In this document: positions 8,469 to 16,743 of the stretch, piece by piece
How the letters are laid out: each line of letters starts with the position of its first letter
Numbering within the stretch: the stretch's first letter is position 1
DNA from: ZC4RG19 sp017577565
Lineage (GTDB): Bacteria > Actinomycetota > Acidimicrobiia > Acidimicrobiales > VFJN01
Direction: 5' to 3'
Assembly (NCBI GenBank): GCA_047459075.1
Contig: VSCH01000013.1
Span: forward strand, 10,294 to 74,293
Length of the DNA: 64,000 nt
Program-made: the position numbers and the translations under genes
The notes under the pieces: generated by a model
Database searches by the model: none
Told to the model about the DNA's origin: nothing
What the model saw: the letters and a program-made list of their open reading frames with translations, nothing else

Positions 8469-9086
8469 ATGCGCATGTCACCTCTCAAGCGGATCGCCAC
8501 CGCGTCCGCGGTCGCCGCAGCCGGGGTGATCGGCTTCGGCACCGCCGCTGGGGCACACACGCCGAACATCCACGTCGTCCAGCCCGGGGAGACGCTCTCC
8601 CAGATCGCCCCGGACAACTGGGCCGAGGTGGCGGCCGGCAACGGCATCGAGAACCCGCACCTCATCTTCCCGGGCCAGGAGATCGACCTGAACAAGCTGG
8701 GGACGCCGGGCGAGATCCCCGAGTGGCAGCCGGCGGCGCCGTCCTCCTCGTCGCGCCAGAGCGACGACGACGGCGGCGAGCGCAGCTCGTCCTCGGGCAG
8801 CAGCGGGTCGTCCCAGGCCGCGCCCGTGGCCCAGCCGAGCTCGGGCGGCGGCACCGTCTGGGACCGCCTCGCCCAGTGCGAGTCCGGCGGCAACTGGTCG
8901 ATCGACACCGGCAACGGCTACCGGGGCGGTCTGCAGTTCTCCCAGAGCACCTGGGAGGCGTACGGCGGCACCGGCAACCCGGCCAACGCCTCGCGCGAGG
9001 AGCAGATCCGGGTCGCCGAGCGGGTCCTGGCCGGGCAGGGCTGGGGTGCCTGGCCGGCCTGCTCGCGGCAGCTCGGCCTGCGCTGA
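8469..9086 (+). CDS. Secreted LysM / resuscitation-promoting-factor-like transglycosylase
   Basis: A 205-residue exported protein. The signal peptide (MRMSPLKRIATASAVAAAG, cleavage near GAHT) leads to a LysM peptidoglycan-binding domain (HVVQPGETLSQIAPDNW to FPGQEIDL). A Ser/Asp-rich linker follows, then an Rpf-type transglycosylase-like domain (VWDRLAQCESGGNWSIDTGN, YRGGLQFSQSTW, RVLAGQGWGAWPACS). The Glu in CESGGNW is the catalytic position in Rpf proteins. It would cleave cell-wall glycan during growth or resuscitation. The ATG at 8469 is preceded by AAGGAG, so I preferred it to an in-frame start 42 nt upstream. A strong terminator follows. Confidence 0.93.
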   Translation: MRMSPLKRIATASAVAAAGVIGFGTAAGAHTPNIHVVQPGETLSQIAPDNWAEVAAGNGIENPHLIFPGQEIDLNKLGTPGEIPEWQPAAPSSSSRQSDDDGGERSSSSGSSGSSQAAPVAQPSSGGGTVWDRLAQCESGGNWSIDTGNGYRGGLQFSQSTWEAYGGTGNPANASREEQIRVAERVLAGQGWGAWPACSRQLGLR

Positions 9087-9120
9087 CCGGCGGACCCGAC
9101 CGCACGTACCGCACGTGACA

Positions 9121-9146
9121 CGGCGGGGGCCTGCGGGCCCCCGCCG
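9121..9146 (+). terminator. Intrinsic-type hairpin after the Rpf-like gene
   Basis: A perfect 11-bp stem (9121-9131 pairing with 9136-9146) with a 4-nt loop lies 34 nt after the stop codon. It is followed by only a short TTCG and no U tract, as is usual in very GC-rich actinobacteria. Confidence 0.8.
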
Positions 9147-9424
9147 TTCGCGCGCGTCGGGGCGCCGGCGGCACCTCCGGGTGCGGACGCGGCACGGCCG
9201 GCCGACAACCGGGGAGCGTTCCCGGCCGGCCGAAGGCGCGACTCGACGGGTGCCTCGGGTCCTGCCCGGATGGGGCACCGCCGGCACGGCAACACCTTCC
9301 CGGCCGGTCGCCCGGCCAAACCCGGATCGCGTCGGCGACCGCCGCCTCCGCCGCCCCGGCGGACCGTCCCGCTCGAGGCCCGTGACGTGGTTCAATGGCA
9401 CCGAGCGTGGCGGGAGGTGGCGCC
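9147..9424. other. Gene-free stretch with repeated CGGCCGGCCG palindromes
   Basis: No coding frame here is convincing. Two copies of the self-complementary decamer CGGCCGGCCG lie at 9195-9204 and 9223-9232, flanking a short spacer, and a related CCGGCCGG lies near 9300. A GGGAGG ribosome binding site precedes the ATG at 9425. In DNA this rich in GC the repeats may be chance. Confidence 0.35.
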
Positions 9425-10351
9425 ATGACCCAGGGCCCCGAGACGGCGCCCGGCCCGGTGGCGGAGCCGTCGGGCGGCGCGGCCCCCGACCGGTTCTACG
9501 ACGCCGAGACCGGCGGACCGCTGCAGCTCCAGCTCGAGCAGGACGGCGACAGCTTCCGGGTCCTCCGGCGGTTCGGCTACCGCGACCCGGCCCACCGGGA
9601 GCCGTTCGTCGTGCCGGCCGACCCCGGGCGCTTCCGCACCGACCTGGCGTCGATCCCCTGGATGTTCGCCTGGCTGGTGCCCGGGCTCGGCAGCCACCTG
9701 GCGGCCGTCATCCTCCACGACGCCCTCGTCCGCTCGGGCGGCCCGCCCGACCACGAGGGGCCGGACGTCGACCGGGAGGAGGCCGACCGCATCCTCCGCG
9801 ACGCGATGGCGTCGCTCGGGACGCCCCGCCTGCGGCGGTGGCTGATGTGGGCCGGCGTCATGCTCGCGACCTGCTGGAGCGCGCTGGCACCCCGCTGGTG
9901 GTGGCGCACGCTCGTCGCCGGGACGCTCGGCGTCGTCGGCGCGCTGGGCGTGCTCGCCACCCTGGACGTCCTCGACGTGGTCGACGTGCTGCCCTGGATG
10001 GGCGACCGCCCCTGGTGGGTCGAGGTCCTCGGCGGTGCCGCCGGGGCCGTCGCGATCCCGGCGGCGCTCGCCGTGCTCTGGGGGCGGCGCTGGCGCGTGG
10101 CGCTGATCGCCGGGGTGGCCCTGGCCTTCCTGCTCCACGTGACCGCCGCGGTGCTGGCCGTCTACGGCGTCTACCGGGTGGCCGAGACGGTCGTGTCGCG
10201 GCCGGAGGGCATGGGTCCCGACGTGGCCGAGAACCTCGAGCGGGCCGGCGAGGCGGTCGACGGGGCGGCTGCGGCGCCCGATGCCGGCCCGGTCGCCGCC
10301 GGGCGCATCGCCCGGGTGGGCGGCTCGCCGCCGGGCCGCGACCGGCCCTAG
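9425..10351 (+). CDS. DUF1353 domain protein with C-terminal membrane segments
   Basis: 308 residues. The N-terminal part carries the DUF1353 signature: FRTDLASIPWMF, then HLAAVILHDALV, a pattern first known from phage and prophage proteins of unknown function. The second half has four hydrophobic segments (around LMWAGVMLATCWSAL, LVAGTLGVVGALGVLATL, VLGGAAGAVAIPAALAVLW and VALIAGVALAFLLHV), so the protein is membrane-anchored. The start at 9425 is supported by GGGAGG 8-13 nt upstream; an in-frame ATG 30 nt earlier is less likely. Function unknown; nothing phage-like surrounds it. Confidence 0.8.
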   Translation: MTQGPETAPGPVAEPSGGAAPDRFYDAETGGPLQLQLEQDGDSFRVLRRFGYRDPAHREPFVVPADPGRFRTDLASIPWMFAWLVPGLGSHLAAVILHDALVRSGGPPDHEGPDVDREEADRILRDAMASLGTPRLRRWLMWAGVMLATCWSALAPRWWWRTLVAGTLGVVGALGVLATLDVLDVVDVLPWMGDRPWWVEVLGGAAGAVAIPAALAVLWGRRWRVALIAGVALAFLLHVTAAVLAVYGVYRVAETVVSRPEGMGPDVAENLERAGEAVDGAAAAPDAGPVAAGRIARVGGSPPGRDRP

Positions 10352-10542
10352 CGACGACGGCATCCCACCGGCCGAGGGCCCTCGACGCCGGCGCACCCCG
10401 GGCGTTCACCGAGGTCGTGGAGACGGATCGACGCACCGACGGCACGCCGGCCGGCCAGCTCGCCGCCTCCGCCCGCGGGTGACGGTGCCCCGGGGGCGGC
10501 CCCCGCCCCACGGCGACCGGGGCCGGTGCGCACCACGTCGCC

Positions 10543-11439
10543 TCAGGGCGACAGCACCTCCAGCTCGGCCCGGGCCTCGGCGAGGGCCCGAGCGGCCTCG
10601 TCCCGGGCGGCGGCGCGCGCCGCGGCCGCGTCCCGGGCCCGGCGGGCCGCGTCCCGGGCCTCGTCGGCCCGGCGGCGGGCGTCCGCCGCCTCGGCCTCGG
10701 CCGCCCGGGCGGCCTCCTCGGCGGCCGCGGCGTCGGCGGCCGCGGCGTGGGCCGCCTCCTCGGCGGCGGTGACGGCCTCCTCGGCGGCGTCGACCGCCTG
10801 CGCCGCCGCGGCCACGGCGGCCGGATCGGGCCCGGCGGGCGCGTCGGGCCCGCCCTCGCCCGTGCGCCGGCGCCGGCCGGCCGGGCGCCGCCGGCCCCGC
10901 CCGCCGGTCGCCCGCCCGCGCCCCGCGGCCGGCGCGGCGACCGGCGCCAGGCCCGGGTCCGGGAGCGCCTCGGCGTCCACCAGCCGGACGGCGAGGAGGT
11001 CGGCCAGCGCCTCGGGGTTGCCGACGACCGCCCGGAGGGCGGCACCGACAGCCGTGCGGTCCACCGGCCGGCCGTGGCCGGCGGCGGCCTCCACGGCCGC
11101 GGCCACGAGGTCCTGCTCGGCCCGGCGCAGCTCGTCGAGGGCGCCCCGCAGGTCGCCCGCGCCGCCCTGGGCCTCGACGACGCCGTCGACGGCGGCCCGG
11201 AGGCGGTCGAGCGCCCCGGGGTCGGCGTGGGCGCCGGCGTCCAGCGCCCAGGCCACCGCCCGGGGCTTGCGCAGCGCCTTCACCGCGGCGGCCCCCTCCC
11301 GGTCGCCGGCGGCGCGCAGCTCGCGGGCCAGGGCGTCCCGCCGGGTGACGAACGAGGGGAGCGGGCCGCCGTACAGCTCGGCCACCCGGGCGTCGAGGTC
11401 CGGCGGGGCCTTGGTCGGGGTGGCGCGCCGGCGAGCCAT
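10543..11439 (-). CDS. Conserved actinobacterial hypothetical, coiled-coil C-terminus
   Basis: About 298 residues. The N-terminus (VAELYGGPLPSFVTRRDALA, LRAAGDREGAAAVKALRKPR, AVAWALDAGA) matches a widespread actinobacterial family of unknown function that begins with this 'LY..PL..F...R..LA' pattern. Residues 180-220 are an Arg/Gly/Pro linker. The last 80 are almost pure Ala/Glu/Arg and form a long predicted coiled coil. A GTG 6 nt upstream (11445) is an alternative start. DNA- or nucleoid-binding is conceivable from the basic linker, but nothing shows it. Confidence 0.78.
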   Translation of the reverse strand: MARRRATPTKAPPDLDARVAELYGGPLPSFVTRRDALARELRAAGDREGAAAVKALRKPRAVAWALDAGAHADPGALDRLRAAVDGVVEAQGGAGDLRGALDELRRAEQDLVAAAVEAAAGHGRPVDRTAVGAALRAVVGNPEALADLLAVRLVDAEALPDPGLAPVAAPAAGRGRATGGRGRRRPAGRRRRTGEGGPDAPAGPDPAAVAAAAQAVDAAEEAVTAAEEAAHAAAADAAAAEEAARAAEAEAADARRRADEARDAARRARDAAAARAAARDEAARALAEARAELEVLSP

Positions 11440-11497
11440 CGGCACCAGCTTGCCAGGGCTCGCCCCGCCGGGCGCCGGTCGCGCCGCCCACCGGCGG

Positions 11498-12100
11498 TCA
11501 GCGGCCGGCCCGGTCGCGGGGCCGGGGCGCCGGAGCGGGACGGGTGTCGCCGGTCGGGCGCGGCGCCGGCGTCGGGGGGCGGGCTCGGCGCCCGCCGACC
11601 AGCAGCAGGCCGCCGACGAGGAGGCCCAGCCCGAGCGCGACGGCGGCGTAGACGGCGAGGGGCGGGCCGCCCTCGGGCTCGGAGGTCCCGGTCAGGGGCG
11701 GCAGGGCGGTCGCCGGCAGCTCGACCGGCCAGGTCGCGGCCCGGCAGGACGCCGGTGCCCGGGTCGTCGTGCGGATCTCGACCTCGACGGCGGCCGTCCC
11801 CCCGGCCGGGACCTGGGCGCGCCGGGCGGGGGCGACGTGGGCCACGAGGGCCGACGGGCAGCGCGCGCCGGCGGCCCGGACGACCGCGGCCTCGGCCCGC
11901 AGCTGGACGGGGACGGGCAGCGGGTTCGTCACCCGTGCCGCCTGCGTCGCCTCCTCCTCCCCGGGGCCGGGGCCGGTGACGACGGCGTCGACGGTGACGT
12001 CACGGCGCGCGCGGTCGGTGTCGGGCGCCTGCAGGTCGGCGCCGACGAAGGCGACCGTCCACAGGAGGATGGCGATGGTGACCCGGACGACCGCGGTCAC
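11498..12100 (-). CDS. Membrane-anchored exported hypothetical protein
   Basis: 200 residues. An N-terminal hydrophobic helix (VVRVTIAILLWTVAFVGADL) acts as a signal or anchor. An extracellular beta-rich domain follows, with two cysteines (GARCPSAL and ASCRAATW) that could pair. A second membrane helix (AVYAAVALGLGLLVGGLLLV) leads to an Arg/Pro-rich cytoplasmic tail. The GTG at 12100 is chosen because it begins the hydrophobic segment; the upstream open frame is not protein-like. No family is recognised. It is divergent from the alcohol dehydrogenase gene. Confidence 0.65.
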   Translation of the reverse strand: MTAVVRVTIAILLWTVAFVGADLQAPDTDRARRDVTVDAVVTGPGPGEEEATQAARVTNPLPVPVQLRAEAAVVRAAGARCPSALVAHVAPARRAQVPAGGTAAVEVEIRTTTRAPASCRAATWPVELPATALPPLTGTSEPEGGPPLAVYAAVALGLGLLVGGLLLVGGRRARPPTPAPRPTGDTRPAPAPRPRDRAGR

Positions 12101-12240
12101 GGGGTCACCCGGTGGTGTGTCGTCGACATGGTGGCTCCGAACCGGACGACGTGCCCGGAAGGTGCCCGCCACCACCGACGAGGCTATCGGCCGGACGCTC
12201 CTCGTGGCGACCCCCGCACCTCGTGTAGCAGCTCGCGGGC

Positions 12241-12267
12241 GCGGGACCGGCGCCTCGCCGGTCCCGC
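12241..12267 (+). other. Perfect 12-bp hairpin in the divergent promoter region
   Basis: 12241-12252 pairs perfectly with 12256-12267 around a 3-nt loop. It lies 78 nt upstream of the alcohol dehydrogenase start and between divergent genes, so it is not an ordinary end-of-gene terminator. It may be an attenuator in the dehydrogenase leader or a block to antisense transcription. Confidence 0.5.
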
Positions 12268-12344
12268 TCCGCCGTTTGGCCACGGCGGGTGGCGGGCATG
12301 CCTGGCCTGCCGGGTCCCGCCGGCCCCCGACCCGAGGAGGCACC

Positions 12345-13529
12345 GTGCGAGCAGTGACGTGGCAGGGCTTCGAGGACGTCCGGGTGGAGGCGCTGCCCGA
12401 CCCCCGCATCGAGGAGCCCACCGACGCCATCGTCGAGGTCACCTCGACCGCGATCTGCGGCTCGGACCTCCACCTCTACCGGCCGCTCGCACCGTTCATG
12501 GAGCCGGGCGACGTCCTCGGCCACGAGGTGATGGGCCGGGTCGTCGCCGTCGGGTCCGAGGTCGAGCAGATCGCGCCCGGCGACCGCGTCGTCGTCCCGT
12601 TCAACATCTCCTGCGGTCGCTGCCACATGTGCGACCTGCAGCTCTACGCGCAGTGCGAGACGACCCAGGTCCGGGAGCACCGCAAGGGGGCGGCGCTGTT
12701 CGGCTACACGAAGCTGTACGGGCACGTGCCGGGCGGCCAGGCCGACCTCGTGCGCGTGCCCCAGGCCCACTTCGGCCCGGTCAAGGTGCCCGAGGGGCCG
12801 CCCGACGACCGCTACCTCTTCCTGTCCGACGTGCTGCCCACGGCCTGGCAGGCGGTGGCGTACGCGGACGTGCCCCCCGGCGGCTCGCTGGCCGTGATCG
12901 GTCTCGGCCCCATCGGCCAGATGGCGTGCCGTGTCGCCCGGCACCGGGGGATCGAGAAGGTGCTCGGCGTCGACCTCGTGCCCGAGCGGCTGGGCATGGC
13001 CCAGCGCCACGGCGTCGAGACGGTCGACGCCGGTCAGGTCGACGACGTCCCCGAGGCGCTCCGGGCCCTGACCGGCGGGCGCGGGCCGGACGCCGTGATC
13101 GACGCGGTCGGGATGGAGGCCCACGGCGCCCCGGTCGCGGCCGCGATGCAGCGGGCGGCGTCGGTGCTGCCCCGCTCGGTCGGCGCCGCGCTCGCCATGC
13201 GGGCGGGCGTCGACCGGCTCGCCGCCCTGCGCACCGCCATCGACGCGGTCCGGCGGGGCGGCACGCTGTCGATCGTCGGCGTCTACGGCGGCGCCGCCGA
13301 CCCCATCCCCATGCTGGAGCTGTTCGACAAGGGCGTGCAGGTCCGGCTGGGCCAGGCCCACGTGCGGCGGTGGGTGCCCGAGATCCTCCCGGTCCTCGAG
13401 CGGGACGACGACCCGCTGGGGCTGTCGGACTTCGTCACCCACCGGCTGCCGTTGGAGGAGGCGCCCCGCGCCTACGCCATGTTCCAGGCCAAGGAGGACG
13501 GGGCGATCAAGGTGGTCCTCACGCCCTGA
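12345..13529 (+). CDS. Zinc-dependent alcohol dehydrogenase (MDR family)
   Basis: 394 residues, GTG start after GAGGAGG. The catalytic zinc site is visible as ICGSDLH with the downstream GHEVMGRVV. The structural zinc loop is CGRCHMCDLQLYAQC (four Cys). The Rossmann motif GLGPIG binds NAD(P). An insertion around residues 80-110 resembles the glutathione-independent formaldehyde dehydrogenase/Tdh-like subgroup. The likely reaction is NAD-dependent oxidation of an alcohol or aldehyde; the substrate is unknown. It is monocistronic, and a perfect 12-bp palindrome (GTGGTCGACCAC, 13543-13554) lies just after the stop. Confidence 0.93.
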   Translation: MRAVTWQGFEDVRVEALPDPRIEEPTDAIVEVTSTAICGSDLHLYRPLAPFMEPGDVLGHEVMGRVVAVGSEVEQIAPGDRVVVPFNISCGRCHMCDLQLYAQCETTQVREHRKGAALFGYTKLYGHVPGGQADLVRVPQAHFGPVKVPEGPPDDRYLFLSDVLPTAWQAVAYADVPPGGSLAVIGLGPIGQMACRVARHRGIEKVLGVDLVPERLGMAQRHGVETVDAGQVDDVPEALRALTGGRGPDAVIDAVGMEAHGAPVAAAMQRAASVLPRSVGAALAMRAGVDRLAALRTAIDAVRRGGTLSIVGVYGGAADPIPMLELFDKGVQVRLGQAHVRRWVPEILPVLERDDDPLGLSDFVTHRLPLEEAPRAYAMFQAKEDGAIKVVLTP

Positions 13530-13690
13530 CCGCCCGGCGCGGGTGGTCGACCACGATCCCCCGGGTGGTTCGGGGCGGCGGCGGGCGCGGACCGCCCCGT
13601 CTGTCCCTAGCCTGGGGGGACCGATCGCCGCCGCCCGACCTCGGCACTCGCCGGGGCCGGCGCGACCGTGAGCCCGAGACGGAGGCAGGA

Positions 13691-13954
13691 ATGGTCACAC
13701 CCCGCGACCCCGCACAGCGACGTTCCCTCGAGGTCGACCCGGGCGAGGAGGACGAGCCGGTGGTCCCGGAGCCCCTCGTCGACGAGCTCAGCGGCGATCC
13801 CGAGGTGCCCGAGGCCGACGCCCTGGAGCAGGCCGAGGAGGTCGCGCCCGGCTCCCGCGTCGTCGCGCTGCCCCGCGATCCCGAGGTGCCGGAGGCCGAC
13901 GCCTGGGAGCAGTCCCTCGAGGTGCCCTACGACGACGACGAGGACATCGTCTGA
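13691..13954 (+). CDS. Small acidic protein with a duplicated DPEVPEAD motif
   Basis: An 87-residue, strongly acidic protein with a good ribosome binding site (GGAGGCAGGA). The 12-residue unit DPEVPEADALEQ (13796-13831) recurs as DPEVPEADAWEQ (13877-13912), 27 residues later. The two copies match at 33 of 36 bases, indicating an internal duplication. Similar motifs occur in small actinobacterial proteins of unknown function. A TAGCCT -10-like element lies near 13608. No enzymatic residues are evident; a disordered binding protein is plausible. Confidence 0.75.
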   Translation: MVTPRDPAQRRSLEVDPGEEDEPVVPEPLVDELSGDPEVPEADALEQAEEVAPGSRVVALPRDPEVPEADAWEQSLEVPYDDDEDIV

Positions 13955-14047
13955 CCTCCCGCCCCCGGTGACGCCGGCGGCGTGAGCCGCCGCTCGGCGG
14001 TCCCGCCGGGCCCGATGGCGCGCGCCCGGGTGCCGCGAGACCGGCGG

Positions 14048-14245
14048 TCAGGCCTCGTCGTGGCGGCGCCGCAGCCAGCGGGCGATGACGTCGCGCGGCG
14101 ACGAGGGGTGGGCGCCGGCGCCCAGCGAGCGCGACCGGTCGGTGAAGCGCTGGACGAACACCGGGTCGTCGCGCTCGAGGCCGGCCTCGACGAGCTCCAG
14201 CATCGTGCGCTCCCAACGGGTGAGTCCGCCGTCCTCCTCCATCAC
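14048..14245 (-). CDS. Small DUF3040-like hypothetical protein
   Basis: 65 residues, beginning GTG-ATG. The segment LTRWERTMLELVEAGLERDD resembles the N-terminal helix of DUF3040 proteins ('LSE.E...L..IE..L..DDP.F'), followed by DPVFVQRF. The C-terminal membrane helices of full DUF3040 proteins are missing and replaced by a basic helix (RDVIARWLRRRHDEA). It may be a reduced relative; function unknown. Confidence 0.6.
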   Translation of the reverse strand: MMEEDGGLTRWERTMLELVEAGLERDDPVFVQRFTDRSRSLGAGAHPSSPRDVIARWLRRRHDEA

Positions 14246-14398
14246 GCCGACCGCCTACCCCCTGGGGCCGCTCGCCATGCGCGCCGGGCGGTCCGCCGGC
14301 GGCGGGCGCCGGTGGGGTGCGGCCGCGGCGGCGAGGTCCCGGCGCCCCACCACCGGCCGGGGGGTCCGGGCGGCGGGGCGCCGGGGCGACCCGTCGGG

Positions 14399-14632
14399 TC
14401 AGCGGCGCCGCTGCTCGGTGGGGAGGCGGTCCGGGCGGTCCTCGTGCGACCGCTCGCCGAAGCGGCGCTCGGCCTCCTCGACGTCGCCGCCCGTCTCCTC
14501 GAGCAGCTCGTCGACCACCTCCTCGTCGGCCGACACCTGCTGGCCCAACCAGTCGTCGACCGTGCTGTCGGGCGGTTCGACGATCTCACCGTGCTCGTTG
14601 CGCTGCGCCTGGCGGCGGTCCTCTTCGCTCAT
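14399..14632 (-). CDS. Small acidic hypothetical protein
   Basis: 77 residues from an ATG at 14632. It is dominated by Glu/Asp/Arg with no membrane segment. DDWLGQQVSADEEVVDELLEE suggests one or two amphipathic helices. The upstream in-frame extension is antisense to the next gene and not protein-like. No family is recognised. It is divergent from the membrane protein at 14736. Confidence 0.6.
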   Translation of the reverse strand: MSEEDRRQAQRNEHGEIVEPPDSTVDDWLGQQVSADEEVVDELLEETGGDVEEAERRFGERSHEDRPDRLPTEQRRR

Positions 14633-14735
14633 GGGCGTCGGCTTCCCCGTGGCGGCGCGCCCACACATCTGCGCCCTCGTCGCCCGCCGGGTTGGGCCGG
14701 CCGGGACCGGGAAGCACCGGACCGGAGGTGATCGC

Positions 14736-15206
14736 ATGACCCGACGACCGACGTGGCTGGCCCGTGCGGAGCACGCGGTGGACGAGCGCACGGCCCCGCC
14801 GGCCGGCGAGCGCACGTTCGCCCGCGGGCGCGCCGCGACCCGGCGGGACCGCCGGACGCTCCGCCGCGAGCAGCAGGACGAGATGGCCCGGGCCTGGGGC
14901 GGCCTGGGCGTGCTGACCGACGCCCAGGTGAAGGGCGGGATCACCGGGCTCGTCGCCGGCGCGGTGATCGGGGCGCTGCTGTTCCTGCCCCTGGGTCTCG
15001 TGGGCTGGGCCGGGCTGGCGCTCGGCTGGCGCCTGCTGATCGCCGCGCTCTGCGGCGCCCTGGCGGGGGCGGCGGCCATGATGGTCTACCTCGGCGGCCG
15101 CGAGCCCGAGCTCGAGGGCGAGACCCGCGACGTCGACGGCCCGTCGGTGGGGACGAGCCCCCGCGACGCCCGCACCGACGACCGCGGGCGGCCCGAGACG
15201 GGCTGA
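14736..15206 (+). CDS. Small membrane protein with glycine-rich double helix
   Basis: 156 residues. A basic N-terminal half is followed by two hydrophobic helices: VKGGITGLVAGAVIGALLFL, and LLIAALCGALAGAAAMMVYL. Both are rich in small residues (GxxxG spacing), as in glycine-zipper membrane proteins. An acidic tail follows. The ATG is placed by GGAGGTG 8-14 nt upstream. Function unknown. Confidence 0.72.
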   Translation: MTRRPTWLARAEHAVDERTAPPAGERTFARGRAATRRDRRTLRREQQDEMARAWGGLGVLTDAQVKGGITGLVAGAVIGALLFLPLGLVGWAGLALGWRLLIAALCGALAGAAAMMVYLGGREPELEGETRDVDGPSVGTSPRDARTDDRGRPETG

Positions 15207-15276
15207 GGACCCGCGCCCGGGCCACCGGGTCCGTCGCTCGGGCCCCGGGCGGGCGGTCGACGCGGGCGCCGGTCGC

Positions 15277-15984
15277 TCAGCCCGTCGCCGCGGCCGCCGC
15301 GTCCCGGGCCGCCGCCAGGGCCGCGGCCAGCCCGTCGGGGTCGGCGACGGTCACGGTGGCCGCGGGGTGGCGGATCAGGCCGGTCGGCATGATCGCCGGC
15401 ACCGGCTCGTGGAACCGGATGCAGAGGCCGCCCTCCGTCGTCGTGGCGAAGGTGACGCCCCGGTCGGCGAGCGAGAGGTGCGGCGGCCCGGCGACCTTCC
15501 ACCACTCGTAGGGGCCGGTGCGGGTCGTGCCCGCCACGTTGGCCACCGGCGTTCTCAGCGACCAGCGGCCGAAGCGGACGGTCAACCGCCCGCCGCGGAC
15601 CTCGACCCCGCTGGTGTCCGGCGTGACGCCGGCGACCCGGGCGGCCAGCCGCATCCGGGCGTCGTCGAAGGCGAAGGCGAACGTCGTCGGGTGCTCCTCG
15701 GAGGAGCTCCCCGCCGTCCCGGCCGCGGGCCGGGCCGCGGTGGCCGACCGCTCCTCGGCCCGGCGGCGCCGTCCCGTCCCCCGCCCGCGGGCCGACCGTG
15801 GCGTCGGCGGCCGTCGCGTGGGCTTGTCCTGGTCCTTCCCGGCGTGGTGGCCGGGGCGGTTCTCCGGTGGCACCGGTCCCGGGCCGCTGCCGCGCGGCGC
15901 CGGCGGCGTGCCGTCGGCCACGGCGGCGGCGTGGTTGGGGTCGGCCGGCGTGTGGCCGGAGCGGAAGACCTCAGGCGTCCCCAC
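15277..15984 (-). CDS. Conserved actinobacterial hypothetical protein
   Basis: 235 residues. The first 105 are Pro/Arg-rich and probably disordered. The C-terminal 125 form a compact beta-rich domain: MRLAARVAGVTPDTSGVEVR, LTVRFGRWSLRTPVANVAGT, PYEWWKVAGPPHLSLADRGV. The GRWSLRTPVANV and GPPHLSLADRGVTFAT pieces recur in a conserved actinobacterial family of unknown function, possibly PH-like. It converges with the preceding gene. The start is uncertain because the N-terminal region is low complexity. Confidence 0.7.
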   Translation of the reverse strand: MGTPEVFRSGHTPADPNHAAAVADGTPPAPRGSGPGPVPPENRPGHHAGKDQDKPTRRPPTPRSARGRGTGRRRRAEERSATAARPAAGTAGSSSEEHPTTFAFAFDDARMRLAARVAGVTPDTSGVEVRGGRLTVRFGRWSLRTPVANVAGTTRTGPYEWWKVAGPPHLSLADRGVTFATTTEGGLCIRFHEPVPAIMPTGLIRHPAATVTVADPDGLAAALAAARDAAAAATG

Positions 15985-16079
15985 GGTCGCCCCCCGGCCG
16001 GTCCTGGTCGTCTGGTGCAGTCATGGGTGGGGGCTACCCGCCCGGGCGTCGCCCCACCCGGCCGGATGCCGGGCGCCGG

Positions 16080-16340
16080 TCACGGGAGCCGGCCGACGCC
16101 CCGGTGGTCGGCGGCCACCGTGGGCGCCAGGTGGGTGAGCTGCCACCGGACGTCCGCCCCGCAGACCGGGCACCGCGGCGCCGTGGCGCCCCCGGCCATG
16201 GCCTGCAGCCGGCCCTCGCCCTCGCAGCCCTGGTGGTCGACCAGCTCCCAGGCCCCGGCCCCGGGGATCGCGTCCCCCGTGCCGACCCGCGTGCCGGCCC
16301 AGGCGATCTGGTGCGCGCCCCGGTCGATGCGTTCGACCAT
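16080..16340 (-). CDS. Small zinc-ribbon hypothetical protein
   Basis: 86 residues starting MVERIDRG. GTRVGTGDAIPGAGAWELVD is followed by RCPVCGADVRWQLTH, which supplies one CxxC knuckle; a second Cys is present in HQGCEG. A structural zinc site is likely but incomplete compared with a four-Cys ribbon. The start is uncertain since the frame is open upstream. Function unknown. Confidence 0.55.
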   Translation of the reverse strand: MVERIDRGAHQIAWAGTRVGTGDAIPGAGAWELVDHQGCEGEGRLQAMAGGATAPRCPVCGADVRWQLTHLAPTVAADHRGVGRLP

Positions 16341-16539
16341 GCCCTCGCGGTACCCCGTGGCCGGCCCGGCGAGCCACGCCCGCGAAATCCCTCCGGAGCG
16401 CGTCACGAAGCGCGCGCCGCGCAGTCTTCTCTCGGGACGAGTGCCAGGAGGAGAGCAGGGTGGACCCGACCACGCGACCCGAGCGAACGGAGAGCCGGCG
16501 CCCGAGCACGCCGACCGTCGCGGCGACCCACGCGGCGCG

Positions 16540-16710
16540 ATGGGCGTGGTGACCGTCATCCTCGCCGCGTTCTTCGCCGGCGTCGGCGCCTCGCTCACGC
16601 TCGAGGTCGTCACCGACCCGGCCGCCCCCGACCGCCGCACGACCGGCGTGCTCGCGGCCCTGTCCCTGCTCGTGGCGGTGGTGACGCTGACCTCGCAGGC
16701 CTTCGGGTAG
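16540..16710 (+). CDS. Small membrane protein, possibly truncated by a frameshift
   Basis: In this frame 56 residues give two hydrophobic helices (VVTVILAAFFAGVGASLTL and TTGVLAALSLLVAVVTLTS). No good ribosome binding site precedes the ATG at 16540. A strong AGGAGG (from 16446) precedes a GTG at 16460 in a different frame, which encodes a plausible soluble leader (VDPTTRPERTESRRPSTPTV and on) ending at a TGA at the same point. A one-base indel near 16540 would join the two into an 85-residue protein, so the gene as read may be broken. Confidence 0.55.
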   Translation: MGVVTVILAAFFAGVGASLTLEVVTDPAAPDRRTTGVLAALSLLVAVVTLTSQAFG

Positions 16711-16743
16711 GCGGCCGCCGGCCGGCCGGGCGTAGCCTCTGGC

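Noticed and set aside
9195..9232. Two CGGCCGGCCG decamers as a possible binding site or mobile-element end
   Set aside because: In DNA of this composition such G/C palindromes are expected by chance, and no transposase or target duplication is present.
9425..10351. Prophage remnant suggested by the DUF1353 domain
   Set aside because: No integrase, capsid, tail or att-like repeats are nearby, and the protein has a membrane extension unlike phage versions.
10526..13954. 1142-codon plus-strand open frame
   Set aside because: It covers several genes in other frames with Ser/Ala/Arg low complexity; only its last 87 codons (13691-13954) have protein-like composition and a ribosome binding site.
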